Part shown: positions 9,822-17,961 of the stretch, piece by piece
How the letters are laid out: the number at the start of each line of letters is the position of its first letter
Numbering within the stretch: the first letter of the stretch is position 1
Source: an uncultured Draconibacterium sp.
GTDB lineage: Bacteria > Bacteroidota > Bacteroidia > Bacteroidales > Prolixibacteraceae
Direction of reading: 5' to 3'
Length of the DNA: 29,089 nt
Assembly: GCA_947492175.1 (NCBI GenBank)
Contig: CANLMQ010000049.1
Location: 1-29,089, forward strand
Program-made: the position numbers and the translations under genes
Notes under the pieces: generated by a model
The model's input: only the letters and a program-made list of their open reading frames with translations
Told to the model about the DNA's origin: nothing
Database searches by the model: none

Positions 9822-10011
9822 ATTGTACCCGGTTGGTGGTTTATCGTGCAATTGTATTTGCCCGGTAATAAAGAGGGAATCCCGCGAAAATCGGGAGCTG
9901 TACCCGCAGCTGTAAGTCCATAATAATGTTTTGAAATACTTCGCCACTGTTTCGATTGAAATCGGGACGGGAAGGCATCAAAACCGGACAAGCCAGAAGA
10001 CCTGCCACAAT
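9822..10011 (+). promoter_or_regulatory. Cobalamin (adenosylcobalamin-type) riboswitch
   Basis: The aptamer is recognisable by its conserved pieces in the right order: GAGGGAAT (about 9873-9880), CCGCAGCTGTAAG (about 9904-9916), CGCCACTG (9942-9949), GGGAAGGC (9969-9976) and the B12 box GCCAGAAGACCTGCC (9992-10006). ATTGT (9822-9826) and ACAAT (10007-10011) can form the closing P1 stem. It is on the plus strand, 229 nt upstream of nrdD. B12 riboswitches normally switch genes off when cobalamin is plentiful. No terminator with a U-tract is evident between aptamer and nrdD; a bulged stem AGACTTT/AAAGGTCT (10025-10045) sits just after the aptamer and may be part of the expression platform. Confidence 0.93.
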
Positions 10012-10240
10012 CAGTTTGTACTTTAGACTTTCGGGAACAAAGGTCTGGGTCGGGATCGAATCCGTTTCTCTTTCTTTGATAAAGTTATCGGCTCATTCTG
10101 TCTTAGCACCTGTTACATTTTCCTGAAAGATTAGAGTTAGAGATAAAGTAGATAAGGATAATTCTGATCCAATGTTTGCAGACAACTATGGAATCGGGCT
10201 TAAATAGAAAAACTAAAATCAAGGATAAAAGGTAGCAGTT

Positions 10241-12373
10241 ATGAGTGGCACAGAAATAATCATTGTAAAAAGAGATGGAAAGAGAGTTTCGTTTTCTATC
10301 GATAAAATAAGAAATGCAATAAAAAAAGCATTTCTTTCGGTTGGAAGCTTTGCAAGCGAAGATGACCTTACAAATATCTTACACCGGTTAAATGTCCGAA
10401 ATGAAATGAATGTTGAGGATATTCAGAACCAGGTGGAACACTCGCTTATGGCGGAAAATTATTTTGCCGCAGCAAAATCGTATATGATATATCGTCAGCA
10501 GCATTCGGAAGACCGCGAAACAAGAGACCGGATCAATTTTTTAATTGATTATTGTTCTGCCGGAAATGCGGCAACCGGAAGTAAGTTTGATGCCAATGCG
10601 AATGTTGACAAAAAAAATATAGCGACGCTTATCGGCGAACTTCCCAAAGGAAATTTCATTCGTTTAAACCGCAGGCTTTTAACCGACAGACTCTCCGGAA
10701 TGTTTGGGAAAGAGCTTTCCGATAAATACCTCAGCCTTTTAAATCAGCATTTTATTTACAAAAACGATGAAACAAGCCTGGCGCCGTATTGTGCCAGTAT
10801 TACCATGTATCCGTGGTTGTTGGAAGGAACATCTAAAATAGGGGGGAATTCTACTGCTCCAACTAACTTGAAGTCGTTTTGTGGCGGATTTATCAATATG
10901 GTTTTTATTGTTTCTAGCATGTTGAGCGGTGCTTGTGCCACTCCCGAATTCCTGATGTATCTGAATTATTTTATTGGGACTGAATATGGCGATGATTACT
11001 ATAAGCGCAGTGATGAAATTGTTGACTTATCACAAAGAAAAAGGTCGATTGACAAGATAATTACCGACTGTTTCGAGCAGATTGTTTATTCCTTGAACCA
11101 GCCAACCGGAGCACGTAATTTCCAGGCCGTGTTTTGGAATATTGCGTATTACGACAAATATTATTTTGAAAGTCTGTTTGGTGAATTTGTTTTCCCCGAT
11201 GGCAGCAAACCAGCATGGAAATCACTAAGCTGGCTGCAAAAACGTTTTATGACATGGTTTAATAACGAACGTACAAAAACCGTTTTAACTTTCCCTGTGG
11301 AAACGATGGCCCTGCTTGCTGAAAATGGGAATGTAAAAGATAAAGAATACGGCAATTTTACAGCGAAAATGTATTCAGAAGGACATTCGTTTTTTACTTA
11401 TTTGAGTGATAATGCCGACAGTTTAAGTTCGTGCTGTCGTTTACGCAACGAGATTCAGGATAACGGTTTTAGCTATACGCTGGGAGCAGGCGGGGTTTCC
11501 ACCGGTTCAAAAAGTGTATTAACCATTAACCTTAATCGCTGCGTGCAGCAATCAAAGAAAGAACGAATTCCATACTTGGATTTTCTTGAAGAGGTTGTTG
11601 ATTTGGTGCACAAAGTACAATTGGGTTACAACGAAAACCTGAAAGAATTGCAGCAAAAAGGAATGCTTCCGTTGTTTGATGCCGGCTACATTAATATGGG
11701 GCGTCAGTATCTTACCATTGGAGTGAACGGGTTGGTTGAAGCGGCAGAATTTCTGGGAATTGAAATAAACGATAATTCAGACTATGTGGCATTCACACAG
11801 GAAGTACTTGGTCTTATCGAGACTTATAACAAAAAGTACCGCACGAAAGATGTGATGTTTAACTGCGAGATGATTCCTGCTGAAAATGTGGGAGTAAAAC
11901 ATGCCAGGTGGGATAGGGAAGACGGCTATTTTGTTCCGCGCGATTGTTACAACAGTTATTTTTATGTTGTTGAAGATGAGTCGCTGAATGTGATCGACAA
12001 ATTCAGGATACATGGAAAAAAGTACATCGAGCATTTAACCGGAGGTTCTGCTTTACACATGAACCTGGAGGAACATTTAAGCGAATCTCAGTATGGCCAG
12101 TTGCTTAAGGTTGCTGCGGCCGAAGGTTGTAATTATTTTACATTCAATATTCCGAATACCGTTTGTAATAGTTGCGGGTGTATCGATAAGCGTTATTTAA
12201 AAGAGTGTCCTAAATGCAAAAGTACAAATATCGACTATCTCACACGTATTATCGGGTATATGAAACGGGTAAGCAGTTTTTCGGATGCACGCCAAATAGA
12301 AGCAGATAAAAGATATTATGCCCAGAATGAAATAGAACGGAAAAACGAAAAACGAATTACAGAATATGCTTAA
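10241..12373 (+). CDS. nrdD: Anaerobic (class III) ribonucleoside-triphosphate reductase
   Basis: A 710-residue glycyl-radical enzyme that reduces ribonucleoside triphosphates to deoxyribonucleotides without oxygen. An ATP-cone allosteric domain occupies about residues 5-95 (IIIVKRDGKRVSFSIDKIRNAI). The catalytic barrel contains the NrdD-typical LSSCCRLRNEIQ segment. Near the C-terminus four cysteines (642, 645, 656, 659) form the zinc site, and RIIGYMKRV places the probable glycyl radical at Gly672. The activase gene nrdG overlaps its end by 8 bp. The leader carries a cobalamin riboswitch, so expression is probably reduced when B12 is available. Length and motifs are complete. Confidence 0.97.
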   Translation: MSGTEIIIVKRDGKRVSFSIDKIRNAIKKAFLSVGSFASEDDLTNILHRLNVRNEMNVEDIQNQVEHSLMAENYFAAAKSYMIYRQQHSEDRETRDRINFLIDYCSAGNAATGSKFDANANVDKKNIATLIGELPKGNFIRLNRRLLTDRLSGMFGKELSDKYLSLLNQHFIYKNDETSLAPYCASITMYPWLLEGTSKIGGNSTAPTNLKSFCGGFINMVFIVSSMLSGACATPEFLMYLNYFIGTEYGDDYYKRSDEIVDLSQRKRSIDKIITDCFEQIVYSLNQPTGARNFQAVFWNIAYYDKYYFESLFGEFVFPDGSKPAWKSLSWLQKRFMTWFNNERTKTVLTFPVETMALLAENGNVKDKEYGNFTAKMYSEGHSFFTYLSDNADSLSSCCRLRNEIQDNGFSYTLGAGGVSTGSKSVLTINLNRCVQQSKKERIPYLDFLEEVVDLVHKVQLGYNENLKELQQKGMLPLFDAGYINMGRQYLTIGVNGLVEAAEFLGIEINDNSDYVAFTQEVLGLIETYNKKYRTKDVMFNCEMIPAENVGVKHARWDREDGYFVPRDCYNSYFYVVEDESLNVIDKFRIHGKKYIEHLTGGSALHMNLEEHLSESQYGQLLKVAAAEGCNYFTFNIPNTVCNSCGCIDKRYLKECPKCKSTNIDYLTRIIGYMKRVSSFSDARQIEADKRYYAQNEIERKNEKRITEYA

Positions 12374-12833
12374 GTATTACAATTACGACATTGTTTTTCA
12401 GGAGATTCCGGATGAGGTTACTTTAGCTGTTAACATTACCAATTGCCCGAATCGTTGTAAAGGTTGTCATAGTCCGCACCTGCAAAAAGATATCGGAGAA
12501 GAACTGAATGAAGGGCGAATCGTTTCGTTGATGAATAATTATGCTTCGGCAATTACGTGTTTTTGTTTTATGGGGGGCGATGCGACTCCTAAACGGATTG
12601 TGGAATTAGCTCAATTTTTGCGCCTTCATTATCCCGAAATAAAAGTGGCGTGGTATTCGGGTTGTACAAAATTACCGGAAGGATTTGATAGCAGAAGTTT
12701 TAGGTACATAAAATTGGGTGGATATGTTGAAGAGCTGGGAAACCTGAAAAGCACAACAAGCAATCAGCGTTTATTTCAAATTCAGCAAGATGGATGTTTG
12801 AAAGATGTTAGCTATTTGTTTAAAACAGGTTAA
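12366..12833 (+). CDS. nrdG: Anaerobic ribonucleoside-triphosphate reductase activating protein (radical SAM)
   Basis: A 155-residue radical S-adenosylmethionine enzyme that installs the glycyl radical on NrdD. The [4Fe-4S] ligand motif CxxxCxxC is present as C27-PNR-C31-KG-C34, and FMGGDATP matches the glycine-rich SAM-contacting segment. Its start codon lies inside the last codons of nrdD, an 8-bp overlap consistent with translational coupling and a 1:1 operon under the same riboswitch. Slightly short but within the normal range for the family. Confidence 0.95.
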   Translation: MLKYYNYDIVFQEIPDEVTLAVNITNCPNRCKGCHSPHLQKDIGEELNEGRIVSLMNNYASAITCFCFMGGDATPKRIVELAQFLRLHYPEIKVAWYSGCTKLPEGFDSRSFRYIKLGGYVEELGNLKSTTSNQRLFQIQQDGCLKDVSYLFKTG

Positions 12834-12854
12834 GCGAGTTGCTGCCGTTAAAAT

Positions 12855-12885
12855 AAAAAGTTCCGATATTTAAGGGAACTATTTT
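12855..12885 (+). terminator. Probable terminator after nrdDG
   Basis: AGTTCC (12859-12864) pairs with GGAACT (12875-12880) around a 10-nt loop. The stem is flanked by AAAA upstream and ATTTT downstream, in the 74-bp gap after nrdG. The stem is short, so termination may be partial. Confidence 0.6.
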
Positions 12886-12907
12886 AGTAATTCTTCGAAA
12901 GTACAGG

Positions 12908-14470
12908 ATGCGAATGAAAGACAGAATTGCTAACCTTAACCAAAAATTACTACAAAAAATGAATTGGGAAAAGCTACAAAACGGTTCAGACATCAGGGGT
13001 GTCGCACTTGATGGTATAAAAGGAGAAGAAGTGAATTTAACTCCGGAAGTGATTAAGGTATTGGGGAAAGCTTTTGTTGAATGGCTAAAAAATAAAGGGC
13101 ATAAATTTCCGCTTACTATTTCGGTAGGAAGCGATTCCAGGTTATCAGGCCCTGCTTTAAAAGAGGCATTTATTATTGGAATAAAGGAAGCAGGAGCTAA
13201 TGTTTACGACTGTGGTTTGGCTTCAACTCCTGCTATGTTTATGACAACAGTGTTGGGTGAACAGCCCACTGCTGCAGGCGTTATGTTGACAGCAAGTCAT
13301 TTACCCTTTAACCGTAATGGCTTAAAGTTTTTTACACGAAACGGAGGTTTGGACAAAAAAGATATTTCTGCGATTTTAAAAATTGCGGAAGAAGGAACTT
13401 ATCAGTCGTCTGAGACTAAAGCAGAAGAGGAAAAGCGAAACTTTATTGATGAATATGCCGGTTTTCTGGTCGATTATATTCGCACAAATGCCAACATAAT
13501 CAGTAACTATGAAAAACCTCTTCAGGGATTGAAAATAGTTGTTGATGCAGGAAACGGCGCCGGAGGATTTTTTGCGTCAGAAGTGCTCGAACAACTGGGA
13601 GCTGACACTTCGGGAAGTCAGTTTTTGGACCCAGATGGTAATTTCCCGAATCATGTGCCCAACCCGGAAGATAAAGACGCAATGCAATCTATTTGCGATG
13701 CTGTTAAAAAGGAAAAGGCTGATCTGGGAATTATTTTTGATACCGATGTCGATCGTTCTGCTGTGGTTGATGCAAATGGAAACCCAATCAACAGAAATGC
13801 ATTAATTGGTTTGATTGCTGCAATTGTTCTGAAGGAGCACCCCGGAAGTACTGTTGTTACCGATTCAATTACTTCTGAGGGCCTGACTCAATTTATTCAG
13901 GAAGACCTAAAAGGGAAACACCATCGTTTTAAAAGAGGCTATAAAAACGTGATTAACGAATCTGTCCGATTAAATAATTCAGGAGTGGAAAGCTGGCTGG
14001 CAATTGAAACATCTGGTCATGCCGCATTAAAAGAGAATTATTTCCTGGATGACGGGGCCTATCTGGTTGCCAAGCTTTTGGTTGAAATGGCCAAGCTGAA
14101 ACAGGAAAACAGGACATTGCCTTCTCTTATTTCAAACCTGATACAGCCTGTTGAAAGCAGGGAATTCCGATTTACAATATCCGAAGACGATTTTGGAAAT
14201 TACGGATTGGGAGTTTTGAAGCAACTGGAAGAAAAAGTAATCCAAAAGGACGGCTGGGAAATTGTATCGCCCAATTATGAAGGGTTACGGGTAAGATGTA
14301 CCGGGAATGAGGAGCAGGGATGGTTTTTATTGCGCCTTTCATTACACGATCCGGTAATGCCTTTGAATATTGAGTCGGATGTTAAGGGTGGCGTCAATAA
14401 AATAAAAGAAACACTAGAAGTAATGTTTGCTTCTTTCGAAGGATTGGATTTAACAGCTTTTAATAACTAA
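12908..14470 (+). CDS. Phosphohexomutase (phosphoglucomutase/phosphomannomutase family)
   Basis: A 520-residue alpha-D-phosphohexomutase, interconverting hexose 1- and 6-phosphates. The catalytic phosphoserine loop is TASHLPFNRNGLK (Ser130), a variant of the usual TASHNP with Leu for Asn. The metal-binding loop is DTDVDR (Asp278, 280, 282) in place of the usual DGDGDR, and the sugar-binding loop is ETSGH (367-371). The C-terminal domain has the phosphate-binding RVRCTGNEEQ segment. ATG 12914 is an alternative start that also follows AGG. Substrate (glucose or mannose) cannot be told from the sequence; the loop substitutions suggest a divergent subfamily. A dehydrogenase gene starts 10 bp downstream, so the two are likely cotranscribed. 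Confidence 0.9.
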   Translation: MRMKDRIANLNQKLLQKMNWEKLQNGSDIRGVALDGIKGEEVNLTPEVIKVLGKAFVEWLKNKGHKFPLTISVGSDSRLSGPALKEAFIIGIKEAGANVYDCGLASTPAMFMTTVLGEQPTAAGVMLTASHLPFNRNGLKFFTRNGGLDKKDISAILKIAEEGTYQSSETKAEEEKRNFIDEYAGFLVDYIRTNANIISNYEKPLQGLKIVVDAGNGAGGFFASEVLEQLGADTSGSQFLDPDGNFPNHVPNPEDKDAMQSICDAVKKEKADLGIIFDTDVDRSAVVDANGNPINRNALIGLIAAIVLKEHPGSTVVTDSITSEGLTQFIQEDLKGKHHRFKRGYKNVINESVRLNNSGVESWLAIETSGHAALKENYFLDDGAYLVAKLLVEMAKLKQENRTLPSLISNLIQPVESREFRFTISEDDFGNYGLGVLKQLEEKVIQKDGWEIVSPNYEGLRVRCTGNEEQGWFLLRLSLHDPVMPLNIESDVKGGVNKIKETLEVMFASFEGLDLTAFNN

Positions 14471-14480
14471 TTGGTGTAGT

Positions 14481-15190
14481 ATGAAGATTGCGATTGTAAC
14501 CGGGGCTTCATCGGGGATTGGTAGAAGTATTGCAATACAACTGACAGTGTTGAACTATGCTGTTGTGCTAGTCGGCAGAAACAAAAAAAATTGTTGGAAC
14601 TGAAAGAACAAATTGAAGCCGGCGGATCGGAATGTTTGGTTATTGTTGCTGATTTGGGTAAAGAACATGCCCCTAATCAAATTATTAATAAAACCATGGC
14701 TCGCTTTGGGCAAATCGATGTGTTGGTTAATAACGCCGGCGTTGCACATGCAGCTCCGTTTTTGGAAACAGATGCCAAGATTTGGGATCAGATTTTTTCT
14801 ATTAATGCGCGTGCCCCTTTTCTACTTTGCAAAGAATCCGTTCCGCATTTAAAACAAAGTAAAAATGCAATAATAATAAATATTGGTTCGGTGGTAGGAT
14901 TTAAGGGCTATTCCGGACAGGCTGCATATGCGGCATCAAAACATGCTTTGGCCGGCTTTACAAAAGCGTTGGCCAAAGAAGTTCAGCAAGATGGAATACA
15001 GGTGCATCTTATTTCTCCGGGAGGAGTGAATACAGACATGGCAACTACAATGCGTCCTGATATTGACAAAGAAAATTTGATTGTGCCGGAAGAAATCGCA
15101 GAATTAGTAGGATTCCTGGTTACCCGGAAAGGCAAAGGTACAATCGACCATTTTTATATACGTAGAAAAAACGGCCTGGCTTTCGATTGA
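14481..15190 (+). pseudogene. Short-chain dehydrogenase/reductase, frameshifted in an A8 tract
   Basis: The reading begins at ATG 14481, 10 bp after the phosphohexomutase, as MKIAIVTGASSGIGRS, a Rossmann-fold TGxxxGxG cofactor site. It runs into a stop after LVGRNKKNCWN. The rest continues one frame over from about 14591: KLLELKEQIEAGG, then NNAG, IGSVVGF (catalytic Ser region) and YAASK (catalytic Tyr and Lys). The break is at an eight-adenine run (14583-14590); adding one A restores a continuous protein of about 236 residues with every SDR motif. Either the gene is newly broken, expression relies on slippage at the run, or the base count is wrong. The substrate is not predictable. Confidence 0.85.
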
Positions 15191-15468
15191 TTCATACTGC
15201 GACAGTACCTTTACCAAAGCAGAGTGCCTGCATTTACGTTTATACCATGTTTCAATCCATTTGAACAAGGATAATTTTGCATGGTCATGATTTTGATAGA
15301 TTTCGTTATAAAATACAAGAAGCTAAATTATTACATCTTCTATGTGCCTAAATCTTTAGCCTTCGATCCATCAATATCCAGGCTGTTCATCATTTTCTCC
15401 AAATATTCATCGGTTTATTAAAAATGGAGATATTTATAGAGCATGATCTTTTCCTACCTTGGGACTTT
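15191..15468. other. Convergent gap with a possible coding scrap
   Basis: This 278-bp stretch separates plus-strand and minus-strand genes. No terminator is clear. On the minus strand 15414-15340 reads as 24 sense codons (TDEYLEKMMNSLDIDGSKAK... then a stop) with a composition that looks coding but no start of its own and stops just upstream. It may be the tail of a lost gene; I do not recognise it. Confidence 0.3.
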
Positions 15469-16247
15469 CTAATAAAAAGTGTTGCGAGTAATATGATGAA
15501 TAAAAAAGTTTTTATCATTTGACATTCCAATTGTTAGGCTATGTTTTTGCAACTTTTCGATGTTAGTACTTAAAAATACATCAAGGTTTTGTTCGATTTT
15601 TTCCACTTCGCAATTTCTCCATTTTAATTCAAGAAGAGCTTTAATATCCTTTTCCTGAAATCGCTTTTTAATTACGTTGGCAAGATTTCCACCAACGATT
15701 GTATAAAGCTCCACATGATTTACAACCACCGAACATGCCCCGATAATTGCTCCGTCGCCAATGGTTACACCCGGCATTATAATGGCCTCCATTCCAATCC
15801 ACGCATCGTTCCCAATAATGGTATATCCTTTTTGCCCGGGAAACTTAAACATAGCCTCAATTTCTTCCGGCGTAGTTTCCGGTGTCATCATAAAATTATG
15901 GAATGGGAATATTGAAAATCCGTTCATGTTATGATTTGCAGAGCTTGTGATGATCCGCACTCCATGCTCAATCTGGCAGAATTTCTCAATTACCAACTTC
16001 TCTGGGGTGGGAGGAAATAAATATGGAGCCAAAAAGGAAGCATAATTTTCCAGCACCTCAAAATGACCGAAATAAGTAAAATCACCGACTCGATTCGCGG
16101 ATGATTGATTACCTGGTTCTGGTGGACTACCGTCTTTATTTCTGTGCCATCGGGCATAACCATGAGGTATTCTCTTGTCGGGTTGAGTAATGTTGTTTTC
16201 AGATCAATTACCTTGATTTTTATCAACTTTTCCAAGTTATAAAACAT
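15469..16247 (-). pseudogene. Vat-type xenobiotic acetyltransferase (hexapeptide repeat), frameshifted
   Basis: Two minus-strand frames together make one acetyl-CoA-dependent O-acetyltransferase of the CatB/Vat family. The N-terminal part starts at 16247 (MFYNLEKLIKIKV...) and reaches NHPRIES. At about 16095 the frame shifts and continues GDFTYFGHFEVLENYASF. One missing base near GAGTC-GGTGAT accounts for it (779 nt total, one short of a multiple of three). Family marks are NHNMNGFSIFPF, which holds the catalytic histidine region, and hexapeptide repeats IIGNDAWIGMEAIIMPGVTIGDGAIIGACSVV that form the left-handed beta helix. The restored protein would be about 259 residues, somewhat longer than usual because of a C-terminal extension. 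Known relatives acetylate streptogramins or chloramphenicol, but many chromosomal members have no known substrate. Confidence 0.85.
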
Positions 16248-16328
16248 TGAATAGCTTCCTGTATTTTATTTGAAAGTTCATTCAACTTTTTCTTGAATTT
16301 TCTCACAGGTAGCAATTTATTTCAGGGC

Positions 16329-16512
16329 TTAATTCCATTGCCTTGCGAAAACTTTCAACACCGATGCAGAGTAACCATTCTCAACACTTCTGTACAGGTA
16401 AGTTTCGATATGGGATTTCAGGCTGTCGTTATTGATTTTAAGTTCTGCTTCCGCCGTATTGCTATCTAAAAAGAATGTTAAAAAAAATTACGATGAACAT
16501 TCTGTTTTTCAT
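16329..16512 (-). pseudogene. Decayed remnant, possibly of a serine hydrolase (class C beta-lactamase-like) gene
   Basis: From ATG 16512 the minus strand reads MKNRMFIVIFF and then breaks in a T8 run (plus-strand A8, 16480-16487). Dropping one T restores a signal-peptide-like start followed by LDSNTAEAELKINNDSLK, then HIETYLYRSVENGYSASVL. That last segment resembles the mature N-terminus of Bacteroidota beta-lactamase-family serine hydrolases. Directly after it another frame reads GVESFRKAMELSPEI, like the TPR-type C-terminal tail some of these proteins carry. This suggests an internal deletion that joined the two ends of the gene, plus a frameshift. The reading is by eye; the family is uncertain and the SxxK catalytic region is absent. 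Confidence 0.4.
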
Positions 16513-16582
16513 GACCTTAATATTTAATTTCTATTTCAAGTTATGACTAATATGCCACTGTCTTTTAAATATTTTTTGTTAA

Positions 16583-16611
16583 TTATCATTTGAATTTTAT
16601 TCAAATGATAA
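16583..16611 (-). terminator. Perfect 12-bp hairpin at the end of the minus-strand gene run
   Basis: TTATCATTTGAA and TTCAAATGATAA (16583-16594 and 16600-16611) form a perfect stem with a 5-nt loop. It overlaps the last codons and the stop of the small membrane protein gene. No U-tract follows on the minus strand, so it may end or protect the 3' end of the message rather than be a classic terminator. Confidence 0.55.
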
Positions 16612-16965
16612 AAACTGCAGTACAATGATTATGAAGAAAACAACAAACTGAGGAATAGTGACTTTAAAAACTTCACGATGGATAACCCCGGCAATAATCA
16701 AACTAGTGATGAAGTTGATGAAAACTATACCGACCGGGAAATATGCCGAAATTCCGGGCAATTGAATGATATTAGCTGAAACTAAGACTTGAATTATCCC
16801 AACGGCAAACAACAATATTCCTCCCTGAAAAATCATAATTCTTAAAGAGCCTATCTTGATAGAATCATTGTTTACTTTTTTCAGTTCTGGTATTTGTTTC
16901 TTTTCTCCATAAATATTATGAGCAATACTTATTAAAATGATCATTATCCCTGCTGCAATTCCCAT
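16597..16965 (-). CDS. Small multi-pass membrane protein, unrecognised
   Basis: A 122-residue protein with an N-terminal hydrophobic segment followed by HNIYGEKKQIPELKKV, then three more hydrophobic segments (about 48-68, 74-95 and 103-120), giving roughly four membrane helices. I do not recognise a family or catalytic residues. It starts 12 bp after the stop of the DUF1772 gene and is the last gene of a same-strand run, so it is probably cotranscribed and may work with the DUF1772 membrane protein. Confidence 0.75.
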   Translation of the reverse strand: MGIAAGIMIILISIAHNIYGEKKQIPELKKVNNDSIKIGSLRIMIFQGGILLFAVGIIQVLVSANIIQLPGISAYFPVGIVFINFITSLIIAGVIHREVFKVTIPQFVVFFIIIVLQFLSFE

Positions 16966-16977
16966 AATTCCTAGATA

Positions 16978-17475
16978 TTAATTGATAAATTTAAACCCAC
17001 GAACACATGCTATTACCAGCAATAAAAAAGTTAAGAATGAACTAATTGTTCGAATGTGATTAAAGCGGTTCCATTTGCTTTCAAAACCTTTTCTGAATTC
17101 TTCCATTTGTTCCGGTGTCATCGACTGAATTTGCAATGCTTCGAGTGCATTGTTCAAAGGGACGTTGCCTCCAATTGTTACTCCCATTATTCCAACAAAG
17201 TATAGAATGGTAGAAGCAATAACATACCAAAACGGGTTGCTCATTGAAGTCTGAAATGATAAATAGCTTAGCACAGGCAACAGTATCACCAAGCCGAAAA
17301 AGACAACTGCAAACAAGGGATTTATTATTGCCCGGTTCATAGACTGAAATGCCCGGAGGTAACTAACATCATTAATCTTGGCTAATCCGGGCGTTACTGA
17401 GATTGACCAGGCGTAAAACAAACCAGCCATTAGGCCTGAAAAGACTGTCGTGATAATTAGAATTATTGTATTCAT
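16978..17475 (-). CDS. DUF1772 family membrane protein
   Basis: A 165-residue, four-helix membrane protein. The N-terminus GLMAGLFYAWSISVTPGL and the later NVPLNNALEAL...FESKWNRFNHIRT are typical of DUF1772, a family that includes fungal anthrone oxygenase-like proteins but whose bacterial members are uncharacterised. It lies 30 bp after the GNAT gene and 12 bp before another small membrane protein gene, in the same operon-like run. Confidence 0.85.
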   Translation of the reverse strand: MNTIILIITTVFSGLMAGLFYAWSISVTPGLAKINDVSYLRAFQSMNRAIINPLFAVVFFGLVILLPVLSYLSFQTSMSNPFWYVIASTILYFVGIMGVTIGGNVPLNNALEALQIQSMTPEQMEEFRKGFESKWNRFNHIRTISSFLTFLLLVIACVRGFKFIN

Positions 17476-17505
17476 TTTAACTGATTTAATTGATTTGTAG
17501 AATTT

Positions 17506-17961
17506 TCATTTCAGATACATTTTCATACCTTCGTGTGAGTCCTTGAATCCTAATGTTTTGTAAAATTTTAAGGCTGCAGATCTTTCCTTATCAGTTGTTA
17601 ATTGAATTAAATGTGCGTTCCGTTCTTTTGCTCTCTTGATCGCCCATTCAAACATCATTTTTCCTATTCCATTGCCCCTTTTATCACTTCTAACCCTTAC
17701 AGCTTCTATCTGAGCTCTCAATCCACCTCTGTAAGTTAGATATTGCAGATACGATAATTGCATGCTTCCAATAATCTCCAGATCATCATTCTCAACAACT
17801 ATAAGTTCCTGGGTTGCATCGTTGTTTATATTTTCAAAAGCATTAATGTACTCGATGGGTAGTGGTTCGCTACAAATTTCTCTTGTTTTACCTTGTTCAT
17901 CATCTGCTAACAATTCCACAATCTTTACAAGGTCTTTTTTTGTTGCCTTTCTGAATTTCAT
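17506..17961 (-). CDS. GNAT-family N-acetyltransferase
   Basis: A 151-residue acetyltransferase. The acetyl-CoA pyrophosphate loop is seen as RSDKRGNGIGKMMFEWA, preceded by the beta-4 strand AQIEAVRV, and the C-terminal ALKFYKTLGFKDSHEGMKMYL strand-helix pattern is standard. The start codon overlaps the stop of the upstream PD40 gene in an ATGA arrangement, so translation is probably coupled. The acceptor substrate is unknown. Confidence 0.9.
   Translation of the reverse strand: MKFRKATKKDLVKIVELLADDEQGKTREICSEPLPIEYINAFENINNDATQELIVVENDDLEIIGSMQLSYLQYLTYRGGLRAQIEAVRVRSDKRGNGIGKMMFEWAIKRAKERNAHLIQLTTDKERSAALKFYKTLGFKDSHEGMKMYLK

Noticed and set aside
9762..9991. Minus-strand open frames of 61-69 codons across the riboswitch
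   Set aside because: They overlap the structured B12 aptamer, have no recognisable protein features and arise by chance.
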